A stretch of DNA of 45,100 bases from NCBI RefSeq assembly GCF_001668675.1, contig NZ_LZKQ01000336.1, positions 1-45,100 on the forward strand, read 5' to 3'. The notes under the pieces are model-generated. The model was not told the DNA's origin, made no database searches, and saw nothing but the letters and a program-made list of their open reading frames with translations. Both the position numbers and the translations under genes were made by a program. Origin of the DNA: Mycobacterium asiaticum. GTDB taxonomy: Bacteria; Actinomycetota; Actinomycetes; Mycobacteriales; Mycobacteriaceae. Every line of letters begins with the position of its first letter. Position 1 is the stretch's first letter. This document shows, piece by piece, positions 17,329-26,111 of the stretch.

Positions 17329-17897
17329 CCGAGCGCCTGCCTGCCGCGCCACCAAGTCGCAAACGCCGGGTCAGTCAGTGGCAAATCGCCGACCCCGACC
17401 TGGCGGAGCGGCCACTCAGCTGCCTGTTGAGTCATCGGCGACTCGGCCCGGGCGATTCCATAGTGCAGTCGGTGACGTCGATGCAGGAAGCGCCACCGTC
17501 CCTGGTTCAGCTGGTAGCGGTCTTCGTATTTGATGACTTGCTCGACGAATCCGTCGCCATGAGTCTGCGCGAAGCACTGGGCCCACACCTGACCGCGGGC
17601 GTTGGATTCGTCGTCGAACTCGATCAGATGATTGGCCACCAGGAGCACCGCGAACACGCCGGAATCCATGCTTTCCGACATCAGCCGCTGCACGCCCTCG
17701 CGGCCACTGCCGTAGCGGCCGAAACGTGCGTGCGGAACGTACAGGTCAGCCATGGCATCCGGATCCCGTGCCTCGACAGCGGCCGCGTAGCGGTAGGGCA
17801 GGTCCCGGATCTCGTCCCGCGCCAGCATATTGCGGACGGCGGCCTGCTGAGCTGCTACATCCGACTCCATCACGGCTCGACCTTCCGTCGGGTACAT
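17325..17897 (-). CDS. SnoaL-like (NTF2-fold) protein
   Basis: 190 aa with an NTF2-like core: RDEIRDLPYRYAAAVEARDPDAMADLY, and later VANHLIEFDDE and QGRWRFLHRRH. Members act as isomerases, dehydratases, epoxide hydrolases or binding proteins on small polyketide- or steroid-like molecules. It is coupled to the downstream lactonase gene. ATG 17897 has GAGG six bases upstream; ATG 17870 with GGAAGG is an alternative start. The gene is divergent from a mycofactocin-type SDR with a shared, palindrome-containing promoter region. Confidence 0.85.
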   Translation of the reverse strand: MYPTEGRAVMESDVAAQQAAVRNMLARDEIRDLPYRYAAAVEARDPDAMADLYVPHARFGRYGSGREGVQRLMSESMDSGVFAVLLVANHLIEFDDESNARGQVWAQCFAQTHGDGFVEQVIKYEDRYQLNQGRWRFLHRRHRLHYGIARAESPMTQQAAEWPLRQVGVGDLPLTDPAFATWWRGRQALG

Positions 17898-17910
17898 ACC
17901 ACGCCTCTAC

Positions 17911-17936
17911 AACAGTACAACTCGTGTAATACTGTT
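17911..17936. promoter_or_regulatory. Inverted repeat operator candidate between SnoaL-like and SDR genes
   Basis: Perfect 7-bp arms AACAGTA (17911-17917) and TACTGTT (17930-17936) are separated by 12 bp. Inside lies TACA-N5-TGTA (17916-17928), the same arrangement as at 20871-20883. It sits between divergent genes starting at 17897 (minus) and 17976 (plus) and could control both. Confidence 0.55.
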
Positions 17937-17975
17937 AATCTGGTTACGCGAGTGCGTCAACCGCGAGGAGGGCAG

Positions 17976-18833
17976 ATGCAACGTCTGAGCGGCAAGGTCG
18001 CCGTCGTCACGGGTGCCGCACGCGGACAGGGTCGCAGCCACGCGGTTCACCTCGCCGATGAGGGAGCCGACATCATCGCGCTGGACATCTGCGCCGACAT
18101 CGAGACCAATCATTACCCATTGGCATCGCGGGATGATCTCGACGAGACCGTGAAACTGGTCGAAAAGTCCGGTCGGCGCGTGATTTCCGCGGTAGTTGAT
18201 GTGCGCGACCGGGTCTCACTGAAGAAGGCGATCGACGATGCGGTGGCCGAACTGGGCGGCTTGCATGTGGTCGTTGCCAACGCGGGCATCTGCCCGTTGG
18301 GCAATCAGGTGCCCACGCGCGGGTTCATCGATGCCTTCGACGTTGACTTCGTCGGGGTGGCCAATACCGTCGGTGCCAGTTTCGATCATCTGCAACCGGG
18401 CGCGTCAATCATCGTCACGGGTTCGATCGCCGGTCTAGTTCCCCAAAAAGACCTTGCGACCGGTGGGGGACCCCAAGGCCCCGGTGGCGCAGGCTACGGG
18501 TTGGCCAAGAAGATGCTTGTGGAATACACCAAAGGGTTGGCGTTGACGCTGGCGTCCGAGCGGATTCGGATCAACACCATCCACCCGAGCAACGTCAACA
18601 CCGGGATGCTGCACAACCTTCCGATGTACCGAACCTTCCGCCCGGACTTACCGGAGCCCAGCAGGGAGGACGCCGAAATCGTCTTTCCGTTGTTGCAGGC
18701 GATGCCGGTTCCGTGGATAGAACCCGAGGACGTCTCACATCTGGTGGTGTACCTGGCGTCAGACGAAGCCCGCTATGTAACCGGGCAGCAGATGTTCGTC
18801 GACGCGGGCGCGGGATTGAAACTCGGCCTCTGA
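17976..18833 (+). CDS. SDR-family oxidoreductase, mycofactocin-dependent type
   Basis: A 285 aa short-chain dehydrogenase with TGAARGQG at residues 12-19 and catalytic Tyr174/Lys178 (GYGLAKK). The N-terminus SGKVAVVTGAARGQGRSHAVHLADEGADI and an insert before the Tyr are typical of actinobacterial SDRs that keep a bound nicotinamide re-oxidised by mycofactocin. It probably oxidises an alcohol made by one of the P450s. ATG 17976 has GAGGAGGG upstream. It is monocistronic; its end faces a crotonase 9 bp away. Confidence 0.9.
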   Translation: MQRLSGKVAVVTGAARGQGRSHAVHLADEGADIIALDICADIETNHYPLASRDDLDETVKLVEKSGRRVISAVVDVRDRVSLKKAIDDAVAELGGLHVVVANAGICPLGNQVPTRGFIDAFDVDFVGVANTVGASFDHLQPGASIIVTGSIAGLVPQKDLATGGGPQGPGGAGYGLAKKMLVEYTKGLALTLASERIRINTIHPSNVNTGMLHNLPMYRTFRPDLPEPSREDAEIVFPLLQAMPVPWIEPEDVSHLVVYLASDEARYVTGQQMFVDAGAGLKLGL

Positions 18834-18842
18834 GTGCGGCAA

Positions 18843-19646
18843 TCAGCGTCCACGGAAGTCAGGGTCCCGCCGTTCGGTGAAAGCCGAAATTCCTTCGGCG
18901 GCGTCGTCGGTGGCGGCCACCTGCTCCACCAGTAGCGACTCCACACGAAATGCGGTGTCACGGTTGACGTCTAGCGCGTCGTTGAGCATGGCCTTCGCGG
19001 CCGCGAGTGCACGTGTCGGACCCTGCGCCAGCCGGTTCGCCCACTCGGTGGCCACGCGCGTGAGCTCGCTGCCCGCGACGACCTTGTTGATCAACCCGAT
19101 GCGGTGCGCGTCGGCCGCCGACAGGTCCTCGCCGAACAACAGCAACTGCTTGGCGATGTTGAACGGTACCTTCCGGGACAGCAGGTAGGCCGCACCCCCG
19201 TCGGGCGCCAGCCCGCGGCGCGCGAAAAGTTCTATGAGTCGCGCACTTTCGGCGGCCACGATGAGGTCGCAGGCGAGCACCATGCTTGCGCCCACTCCGG
19301 CCGCCACACCGTTGAGGGCACACAACACCGGCTTCTCGCAGTCAAGCAACGCTGAAACCACCGCCTGCGAGCCCGTGCGCAGGGTGCGCGCCGCGTCGCC
19401 GGGAATCCGGTCCCTGCTGGGCTGCATGTCGGGGTCACGCAGATTCGGGCCGGTGCAGAAATGCCGGTCGCCGGACGCGGTGAAGACAACTGCCCGGACC
19501 TCGGGATCGCCGGAAGCGCGCTGCAGATGTTCCACGAGGGCTTGTTGCATCGCACGTGTCACCGAGTTGCCGACGTCGGGTCGATCCAGAATCAACCACC
19601 GCACCGCGTCTTTGGTGCGCACCACCACATCGGGGGTTGTGTTCAT
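18843..19646 (-). CDS. Crotonase-family protein (enoyl-CoA isomerase type)
   Basis: 267 aa crotonase fold (LNGVAAGVGASMVLACDLIVAAESA). The two Glu of rat enoyl-CoA hydratase are replaced (Ser and Phe at the 144 and 164 positions), while GLAPDGGAAYLL supplies an Asp as in PaaG-like enoyl-CoA isomerases. It therefore more likely shifts double bonds than hydrates. The ATG at 19646 overlaps the P450 stop (ATGA), so P450 and crotonase are co-translated. Confidence 0.88.
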   Translation of the reverse strand: MNTTPDVVVRTKDAVRWLILDRPDVGNSVTRAMQQALVEHLQRASGDPEVRAVVFTASGDRHFCTGPNLRDPDMQPSRDRIPGDAARTLRTGSQAVVSALLDCEKPVLCALNGVAAGVGASMVLACDLIVAAESARLIELFARRGLAPDGGAAYLLSRKVPFNIAKQLLLFGEDLSAADAHRIGLINKVVAGSELTRVATEWANRLAQGPTRALAAAKAMLNDALDVNRDTAFRVESLLVEQVAATDDAAEGISAFTERRDPDFRGR

Positions 19647-20839
19647 AGCCGGATCGGTACGCTGGCCGGCCCGCGGACCGTATTGGTGTGCACGTAGCTG
19701 ACATTCTCTTCGTCGACCTCCCAGGACGGGAAGCGTGCGAGCGTCTCCTCGAGGGCAATGCGGGCTTCCAACCGGGCAAGAGCCGCGCCCAGGCAGAAGT
19801 GCGACCCGTGGCCGAAGCTGATGTGGCGGATACCTTTCCGTTCGACATCGAAAGTGTCGGGATTCTCGTACTGGCGTTCGTCGCGACCGGCTGAACCGGT
19901 CAGCAGGGCGACGCGCGATCCGGCGGGAATCAGCGTGTCGTGGTAGGTCACATCGCGGGAGGTGAACCGGCCCTGCACGGGGGAGGGAGCGTCGTAGCGC
20001 AGTAATTCTTCGACGGCGCCTGGGATCAGCTGCGGATCGGCGACCAGCTTGGCCCGCTGATCGGGGTTGCGTGCCAGCGTCAGCGCGGCCCACCCGAGGA
20101 GCCGCGCGACCGTCTCATTGCCGGCGACATTGATCGTCGCGACGAACATGAGCATCTCGGTATCGTCAAGACGCCGGGTTTCTTTGCCGGCCTGGACCAA
20201 ATCGGTGTTCATCAAGTTGCCGACGATGTCGTCTGTTGCGGTGATCCGCCGTTGCTTGATCTGTTCGGCGTAGTAGCCGAGCAACTTGGCGTTGGCGTCC
20301 TGGCCGTCCTGGCTCAACTGCGCGGTGCCCTCCTCGCGATGCAGCTGTGCATCCGACCACTCCCGCAAGTTGTCGTGGTCCTCTTCGGGGAAGCCGAGCA
20401 GCGAGCTGATCACCATTACCGGCAGTTTCATCGAGAAATCGCGAACGTAGTCGAACCCGTCGGTGTCAACGAACCGGTCCAGGTAGCTGTGACAGAGCCC
20501 GCGCACCCGTTCTTCGAGGGTGGCGACTTGGGTACGAAAGAAAGTACGGTTGACCATCTTGCGTAACGCCGTGTGATCGGGTGGGTCCATCATGATGATG
20601 GGCCTGGGTGAGGGCCATGGATCCGGGCCGATGCCGTCAAGGGTGACCCCGTGCTCCGAGGAGAACGTCTCGGTATCCAGCGATGCTTCCAGGACATCTG
20701 TGAACCGACTCAGCGCGTAGAAGTCATACTCTTCGTTTCGATACACGGGCGCCTCATTGCGGAGCCGCTTCCAGACCTCGTACGGTTCCTTGTGTAGCGC
20801 ACGATCGAACGGGTCCCAACGCAAGTTCATCGTTGTCAT
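19643..20839 (-). CDS. Cytochrome P450
   Basis: A 398 aa P450 from ATG 20839 (ATG 20830 is also possible), with GGAAGGGCGG upstream. Motifs are the I-helix NVAGNETVAR, ExxR in VEELLRYDAP, and the heme loop FGHGSHFCLG with Cys349. The AGNET form of the I-helix motif keeps the acid-Thr pair. It is the first gene of a two-gene unit with a crotonase, divergent from another crotonase/dehydrogenase unit. No redox partner is in the window. Confidence 0.93.
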   Translation of the reverse strand: MTTMNLRWDPFDRALHKEPYEVWKRLRNEAPVYRNEEYDFYALSRFTDVLEASLDTETFSSEHGVTLDGIGPDPWPSPRPIIMMDPPDHTALRKMVNRTFFRTQVATLEERVRGLCHSYLDRFVDTDGFDYVRDFSMKLPVMVISSLLGFPEEDHDNLREWSDAQLHREEGTAQLSQDGQDANAKLLGYYAEQIKQRRITATDDIVGNLMNTDLVQAGKETRRLDDTEMLMFVATINVAGNETVARLLGWAALTLARNPDQRAKLVADPQLIPGAVEELLRYDAPSPVQGRFTSRDVTYHDTLIPAGSRVALLTGSAGRDERQYENPDTFDVERKGIRHISFGHGSHFCLGAALARLEARIALEETLARFPSWEVDEENVSYVHTNTVRGPASVPIRL

Positions 20840-20870
20840 CCACTACCGCCCTTCCGGTATAGGACAATAT

Positions 20871-20883
20871 TACAATCTCTGTA
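20871..20883. promoter_or_regulatory. TACA-N5-TGTA element in divergent P450/crotonase promoter
   Basis: TACA (20871-20874), five bases, TGTA (20880-20883), within the 103 bp region between genes starting at 20839 (minus) and 20943 (plus). The same spacing occurs at 17916-17928. TATAGT at 20882-20887 could be the -10 for the plus-strand unit, so a bound repressor would block it. Confidence 0.45.
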
Positions 20884-20942
20884 TAGTTGCGCTACAGCGT
20901 CACCCATGAGGGTGGCACGCGGGTGGAGGAGGACGGACAACG

Positions 20943-21755
20943 GTGGAAACTCGGGAGTTCGAGCACGTCGTCTACGAGAAGGATGGCCCGATCGCGCGGA
21001 TCATTTTGAACAATCCGAAAGCGGCGAACGCACAATCCGCGCAAATGGTCCATGGGGTGAACGAGGCCCTCGACGACGCGCAGTATGACTACGACATCAA
21101 GGTGGTCATCCTCAAAGCCAACGGGAAAGGGTTCTGCTCCGGCCATATTCCCACCGGTGACTATCCTGAGTTCAAGGCCGAGATCAACGCGGCGGGCAAG
21201 GTTTGGCGCTCCGCGGCGCAGCTGTTCCTGTGGCCGGTGCTCAAGCTCTGGGAGTTTCCCAAGCCCCTGATAGCACAGGTTCACGGCTACGCGATCGGTG
21301 GCGGCACCACCTGGGCGCTCATTCCCGAGATCACGGTTTGCTCCGACGACACATGGTTCCAGATGCCGTTGGTGCCGGGCTTCGGGCTGCCCGGTTCGGA
21401 AACCATGTTCGAGCCTTGGGTATTCATGAACTACAAGCGCGCTGCTGAATACCTCTATACCGCACAGCGTCTGACCGCCGCCCAGGCGCTGGAGTTCGGT
21501 TTGGTCAACAGGGTGGTGCCGGCCGACGAGTTGGAGGCGACGGTCGAGGAACTGGCCGCGAAGATTTCCAAGGCGCCGCTGATCACCTTGCAAGCAACCA
21601 AATCCGGCATTATCCGGGCTTGGGAAACGATGGGGTTCCGCACCCATCAGCAAGCCAGCAACGACCTGCAGGCGGTCGTGACCGGCAGCGATGAATTCCG
21701 GCAGTACATGGCGGAGCTGATGAAGAAGAGCGCCAAGCCCAGCGAACGAACCTGA
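20943..21755 (+). CDS. Crotonase-family protein
   Basis: 270 aa with the crotonase core (ARIILNNPKAANAQSAQ, KGFCSGHIPTGDY, VHGYAIGGGTTWALIPEITV). The hydratase Glu positions carry Thr and Leu; a Glu occurs slightly later in LPGSETMFEP. The reaction is therefore uncertain (hydrolase, isomerase or lyase of a CoA ester). GTG 20943 follows GGAGGAGG. Coupled by 2 bp to an alpha-type acyl-CoA dehydrogenase. Confidence 0.88.
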   Translation: METREFEHVVYEKDGPIARIILNNPKAANAQSAQMVHGVNEALDDAQYDYDIKVVILKANGKGFCSGHIPTGDYPEFKAEINAAGKVWRSAAQLFLWPVLKLWEFPKPLIAQVHGYAIGGGTTWALIPEITVCSDDTWFQMPLVPGFGLPGSETMFEPWVFMNYKRAAEYLYTAQRLTAAQALEFGLVNRVVPADELEATVEELAAKISKAPLITLQATKSGIIRAWETMGFRTHQQASNDLQAVVTGSDEFRQYMAELMKKSAKPSERT

Positions 21756-21757
21756 GC

Positions 21758-22960
21758 ATGCCGCTCAAACCGATCGTCCGCTTCGGCGACGACCCAAGTA
21801 TCGAGGAACTTCGATCCGCGATCCGAAATTGGTTGGCAGACAATCTGACCGACGAATTTCGACGGACCGCGGCCAACCCCGACTACCTGCCACGGGATGC
21901 CCACGACCGCGCTGTTGCCTTTTGCCAGGAATTGCATGCGCAGGGTTGGTTCGTGCCGCACTGGCCAGCGCTTTACGGCGGCGGCGGGCGCGATGTCGTC
22001 GAGCAGGTGGTGATCCGCGAGGAGCTCGCCTACAGCGGTGCTCCCTTGGTCAACACCAACGGGGTCAACATGTTGGCGCCGGTGTTGTTCAAGTATGGGA
22101 CGCCCGAACAGAAAGAAGAGCATCTCCCGGCAATCGCGCGCTCCGAACGCATGTGGGCCCAGGGCTATTCGGAACCGGAAGCCGGGTCGGACCTCGCCGC
22201 GCTGCGCATGACCGCGCGGCGCGACGGTGACCACTACGTGCTCGATGGCCAGAAGACCTGGACCAGCAACGGCGTGCTCGCCGACTGGATCTTCGTGCTG
22301 GCCCGCACTGCACCGGCAACCGGCAAGCGGCAAGAAGGCATTTCTTTTTTCCTGGTCGATCTTGATTCGCCGGGGATCACCCGTCGGCCGATCCGGTCGA
22401 TGACCGGCTATCCCACTTTTGCGGAGGAATTCTTCGACGGTGTCCGAGTTCCGGCCGCCAATCTCGTCGGGGCAGAAGGCGACGGGTGGCGGGTTGGCAA
22501 GGCGCTACTGGATGCCGAGCGATCGAATATCACCAGAGCCGCACAGGCCCAGCGTTACCTCGATGAATTGGTCGACTGGTGCCGCTCCCAGCGGGGCGCG
22601 GCGTACGATCCACTCGCCGATCCGGCCAACCGCATCGCCATGGCGCGCATCGTCGAACGCGTCGAGGTGGGCCGTGCCTTGTCCTACCGAGTGGCCCAGC
22701 AGCAGGCCGCCGGAGTCCTGGAACCCGCGCTGCCGTCGCTGTCCAAGCTGTACCACTCCGAGCTGACGGCCGAATTGCGGGCGTTGGGTGCCCAAATTCT
22801 AGGCCCCGCAGGGGAATTGTTACCAGCAGATCCCGACGCAGTTCTTGACGGTCACTTTTCCGAGGGGTTGCTGTTGTCTGTGCTGCATTCGATCGGCGGC
22901 GGCACCAGCGAGATCCAGCGCGATCTGATCTCCACGACCGCCCTCGGCATGCCGCGTTGA
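21758..22960 (+). CDS. Acyl-CoA dehydrogenase, catalytic (alpha-type), without adjacent partner
   Basis: 400 aa. It has SEPEAGSDLAALRM, GGGTSEIQRDLI at the C-terminus, and Glu254 in LLDAERSN at the helix-G base position. Unlike the other two alpha-type genes it has no beta-type neighbour; the only unpaired beta-type gene in the window is at 38403-39530. It could act alone as a homotetramer or pair in trans. It starts 2 bp after the crotonase stop, and ends 8 bp from a convergent crotonase. Confidence 0.92.
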   Translation: MPLKPIVRFGDDPSIEELRSAIRNWLADNLTDEFRRTAANPDYLPRDAHDRAVAFCQELHAQGWFVPHWPALYGGGGRDVVEQVVIREELAYSGAPLVNTNGVNMLAPVLFKYGTPEQKEEHLPAIARSERMWAQGYSEPEAGSDLAALRMTARRDGDHYVLDGQKTWTSNGVLADWIFVLARTAPATGKRQEGISFFLVDLDSPGITRRPIRSMTGYPTFAEEFFDGVRVPAANLVGAEGDGWRVGKALLDAERSNITRAAQAQRYLDELVDWCRSQRGAAYDPLADPANRIAMARIVERVEVGRALSYRVAQQQAAGVLEPALPSLSKLYHSELTAELRALGAQILGPAGELLPADPDAVLDGHFSEGLLLSVLHSIGGGTSEIQRDLISTTALGMPR

Positions 22961-22968
22961 GCCGATAT

Positions 22969-23727
22969 TCACGAGAACGCGGCTCGACCCTCGACCGCGG
23001 CCGAGCGCTGCTGGGCCACCGTCGCCATCGCCAGCTCGAAGGGATGGAACGCGGCGAGTTGCGCGGTTTCGGCCGAATTGATGAGCCGTTTCGTCATTTC
23101 TACGGCGCCCGGATCCGCTTGCGCCAACTCCACGGCGATAGCGACCGCCCGGTCTACCGCCGCGCCTGGGTCCACCACTTCGGTAACCAAGCCGGTCCGT
23201 TCGGCGTCAACGGCCGACAGCCGAGATCCTCGCAACAGCAACGACGACGCACGGAGCCGACCCAGCTGTTGGGTCAACCGCCACGCTAGGCCGCCATCGG
23301 GCACGACCGCGCGCGCCACAAAGGGCGCGGCGAAGAATGCATCCTCGGCGGAAACGACCAGATCGCAGGACAGCGCCAGACTCCACCCCAGGCCGACGGC
23401 GCCACCCTCGACCGCCGCGATCGCCGGCACCGGCAAGGCTCTGAGTTGCTCGAGCACGCGCTGGGCATGCTCGACGCGCCCCGCCGGCGCCAAGGGGCCC
23501 GTGCCGTGCGCCGGACCGGTCTTCAAATCCCCACCGGCGCAGAAGAATCCGCCGGCACCGGCCAGTACCAAACCACGGGCACCGGTAGCGATGACCTCGT
23601 CCAGCGCCGCCGACAGTTCAGTCCAGGATTCGTATCGCAACGCGTTACGTTGCCGCGGCCGGTTCAGTAGGACCACCGCGATACCGTCGCGGTCGTCGCG
23701 CCGGATCAGTGGTTCATCGTCTGGCAT
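22969..23727 (-). CDS. Crotonase-family protein (isomerase type)
   Basis: 252 aa crotonase fold: AVVLLNRPRQRNALRY, GFFCAGGDLKTG, VEGGAVGLGWSLALSCDLV. Ser and Phe occupy the two hydratase Glu positions. VVPDGGLAWRL has the Asp typical of PaaG-like delta3,delta2-enoyl-CoA isomerases. ATG 23727 directly abuts the stop of the upstream crotonase gene, so the two are one unit. Confidence 0.88.
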   Translation of the reverse strand: MPDDEPLIRRDDRDGIAVVLLNRPRQRNALRYESWTELSAALDEVIATGARGLVLAGAGGFFCAGGDLKTGPAHGTGPLAPAGRVEHAQRVLEQLRALPVPAIAAVEGGAVGLGWSLALSCDLVVSAEDAFFAAPFVARAVVPDGGLAWRLTQQLGRLRASSLLLRGSRLSAVDAERTGLVTEVVDPGAAVDRAVAIAVELAQADPGAVEMTKRLINSAETAQLAAFHPFELAMATVAQQRSAAVEGRAAFS

Positions 23728-24525
23728 CTATCGGCCAAGGAACTTGTCGATCGCTGCCCGGTGCTCCGGGGTGGTGAAACACTCGGTCTCAGCCGAGATC
23801 CCATACTCGAGAATGCCGATCAATGCGCGATGGGCATGCAGGTTCAGCGTCCGCTTGGTGTCCTGCACGGCGCGCGGAGGGAGCGCGGCGAGGCGATGGG
23901 CCAGGGCCAGCCCCTCCTGTTTGATCTGAGCATGCGGCACCACCCGGTTGGCCAGGCCGAGCTCGACGGCCTTGGCGGCCTTGATGCGTTCGCCGAGCAT
24001 CAGGTATTCCTTCGCCTTGAGCAAGCTCATCAGCAGCGGCCAGAGTACGGATCCGCCGTCGCCGGCGACAAGTCCACTTGCGACGTGGGTGTCAGCGAAA
24101 AACGAGCGATCCGACATCAATACGATGTCGCACAGTACCGCGATGCTGCAGCCGAAACCCACGGCCGGCCCGTTGACGGCCGCCACCACCGGCAGCGGAA
24201 AGTCGACCATGTCGCGAACGATGCGCCGGGCATCTCGCATCCCGGCTCGGCGGGTCACGGGATTGTTGACGTGCGTCTCAAGCCATTCGACCAGGTTTCC
24301 GCCGGCGGAGAAGTAGTCGCCCGCACCTGTGATCAGCACCGCGCGCGCTTCCGCGTCCTCCGCCAGTGCATCCCACAGCCGGGTAAAAGCGGTGTGCATG
24401 CGATTGTTGACCGCGTTGGCGTCATCTGGGTTGTTGAGGGTGACGATTCGTACCGGACCGTCTGCGGCCACCAGGATCTCGTCGCATCCGGTCAGATCCG
24501 GTGTGCCCCGCGGCAGCTCATTCAT
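23728..24525 (-). CDS. Crotonase-family protein (isomerase type)
   Basis: 265 aa crotonase: VRIVTLNNPDDANAVNN, GDYFSAGGNLVEW, VNGPAVGFGCSIAVLCDIV. The hydratase Glu positions hold Ser and His; VAGDGGSVLW carries the isomerase-type Asp. ATG 24525 lies 8 bases after a TATTAT -10-like hexamer (24539-24534), which suggests a leaderless message. It is the first gene of the two-crotonase unit and divergent from a TetR gene. Confidence 0.88.
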   Translation of the reverse strand: MNELPRGTPDLTGCDEILVAADGPVRIVTLNNPDDANAVNNRMHTAFTRLWDALAEDAEARAVLITGAGDYFSAGGNLVEWLETHVNNPVTRRAGMRDARRIVRDMVDFPLPVVAAVNGPAVGFGCSIAVLCDIVLMSDRSFFADTHVASGLVAGDGGSVLWPLLMSLLKAKEYLMLGERIKAAKAVELGLANRVVPHAQIKQEGLALAHRLAALPPRAVQDTKRTLNLHAHRALIGILEYGISAETECFTTPEHRAAIDKFLGR

Positions 24526-24547
24526 TAAAATAGATAATAGAACACAA

Positions 24548-24568
24548 GATGTATATGTGTCATACATC
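24548..24568. promoter_or_regulatory. Inverted repeat, probable TetR operator
   Basis: Perfect 7-bp arms GATGTAT (24548-24554) and ATACATC (24562-24568) with a 7-bp spacer. It lies between the crotonase start (24525, minus) and the TetR start (24620, plus), immediately behind the crotonase -10-like hexamer. The usual TetR pattern would be control of both its own gene and the divergent operon. Confidence 0.6.
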
Positions 24569-24619
24569 GAGTGGCCTCGCCTCGGCCCGACGAAGGACCG
24601 CGGCATATTGTCGAGAGTT

Positions 24620-25252
24620 ATGACACCCGCACGATCAAAACCGGCCGGTCGGGAGGCGCAGCGGTTGGAAACCCGCGAGCGCATCTTTGCAGCCGCTATC
24701 GCGGAGTTCAGGCGAAGGGGAATGGCCGGCTCGGATATCAACTCGATTGCCGCCGCTGTGGGCGTCGCACGAGGCACCTTCTACTTTCACTTCCCTACCA
24801 AAGAACATGTCGCTTTCGAGGTGATGGCGCGTGAAGAGCGGCGCATCGTCGACGATGTGCGGCCGGCGCTCACCGATGCGCCCGATGCCCAAACGCTACT
24901 GAAGATTGTGGTGCGTCGGGTCATCGAAGCGGAAAATCATCTGGGCAGCTTGCTGTTTCGTGATGTCCTCAGCATCTACTTCACGGCGAACCAGCCGGAA
25001 CTCGGCAATGTGTCGGAGCACCCCGTCGCGGTCTTGGTCATCGAGGAACTGGAGAAGGCGCGCCGGCGCGGTGAAATCGATCGTGACCTCAACCCTGCCA
25101 ACACCGCCAAGTTTTTCCTGCTCGGTGTATATGGGCTGCTGATCACGAACCGCGACTCGCCCGATGATCGTAACGTCGTCCTTGACGAGTATCTGACGTT
25201 CTTCTGCCGAGGTCTGAAACCCAGATCAATAGCGCCCAGACGCCGCCAATAG
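24620..25252 (+). CDS. TetR-family transcriptional regulator
   Basis: 210 aa. The N-terminal helix-turn-helix reads INSIAAAVGVARGTFYFHFPTKEH (about residues 40-63), preceded by RERIFAAAIAEFRRRGM. The variable C-terminal domain should bind an inducer, plausibly an acyl-CoA given the neighbours. It is divergent from two crotonase genes across a region with a perfect inverted repeat, which is the most likely operator. The ATG at 24620 has only a weak GAGAG upstream. Confidence 0.92.
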   Translation: MTPARSKPAGREAQRLETRERIFAAAIAEFRRRGMAGSDINSIAAAVGVARGTFYFHFPTKEHVAFEVMAREERRIVDDVRPALTDAPDAQTLLKIVVRRVIEAENHLGSLLFRDVLSIYFTANQPELGNVSEHPVAVLVIEELEKARRRGEIDRDLNPANTAKFFLLGVYGLLITNRDSPDDRNVVLDEYLTFFCRGLKPRSIAPRRRQ

Positions 25253-25259
25253 TCTCACG

Positions 25260-26111
25260 TCACTCGCCTTCACCCTTGGGCAACCAGGCTGGGCGTCGGG
25301 TCTCGACAAACGCGTCGCGGTCATGGCTCACCTGCCATTGCGGGGCTCGCTTCTGCAGAAACGCGGTGAAGGCTTCAATTTGCTCGGAGGTACCGATCGA
25401 CGACCAGTAGCCGGAGACGTCGACGGCTGGCAGCGCACGCGCCATCTCCCGTTTGACCGCGGCGCGTGCTGTTGGGCCCGTCTTGCGCACCCGATCCAGC
25501 AACGCGTCGACTTCGTCCCGGAGGTTGTCGTGCGCTACCACCTTGCCGACTAGCCCTAGCCGCTGCGCCTCGGCCGCGTCGATCCAATCGTTGCCGTAGA
25601 TCAGGTGATTGGCCCGCAGTGTGCCCAGGCGTTGCGGCAGTCGGGCGGCGACGAAGGCTTCGTACACGCCGCGCGTCAGGTCCGGAACGCGGAACCGCGC
25701 TCGGTCGGAGGCGATGACCAGGTCCGCGAACAGCGTCATGACGAGACCACCGCCCAGCGCAATGCCGTTGACCGCGCAGATAACCAATTTGGGTATCCTG
25801 CCCAAGGTTTCGAAGGGCGTCCCGTCGTAGGACTCGGTGAAGGCATCCCAACGCCGGTCCGGATTGCCGTCGGCATTCATGTCACCGCCTGCGCAAAACG
25901 ATTCGCCGGTTCCGGTAATCACCAGAAAGTCCAATTCGGGTTCGTCAGCTACGATCATCGCGGCGCGCTTGATGCCGTGGTATCCGTCGGCGGTCACGGC
26001 GTTCTTCTTCTCCGGCCGGTTGATGGTGACCGTTAGGGTGTCGCCCTCGATTTTTCCGGACAGTTCGGCGGCCCCAAGGTCGATCTCGGCCGATTTCGGT
26101 AGCGGGGTCAC
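25260..26111 (-). CDS. Crotonase-family protein, last gene of the monooxygenase/E1 operon
   Basis: 283 aa: LTVTINRPEKKNAVTADGYH, GESFCAGGDMNADG (oxyanion loop), VNGIALGGGLVMTLFADLV. The first hydratase Glu is Val and the second Asp, so simple hydration is doubtful; ring-cleaving beta-diketone hydrolases share this fold. GTG 26111 overlaps the lipoyl gene stop (GTGA). The operon context suggests it acts on the product made before or after the TPP-dependent step. Confidence 0.88.
   Translation of the reverse strand: MTPLPKSAEIDLGAAELSGKIEGDTLTVTINRPEKKNAVTADGYHGIKRAAMIVADEPELDFLVITGTGESFCAGGDMNADGNPDRRWDAFTESYDGTPFETLGRIPKLVICAVNGIALGGGLVMTLFADLVIASDRARFRVPDLTRGVYEAFVAARLPQRLGTLRANHLIYGNDWIDAAEAQRLGLVGKVVAHDNLRDEVDALLDRVRKTGPTARAAVKREMARALPAVDVSGYWSSIGTSEQIEAFTAFLQKRAPQWQVSHDRDAFVETRRPAWLPKGEGE

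Noticed and set aside
17900..24620. KstR or KstR2 operator sites (sterol regulon)
   Set aside because: In the divergent regions read I saw no match to the TnnAACnnGTTnnA or AnCAAGnnCTTGnT patterns; the repeats found have other arms and spacings.
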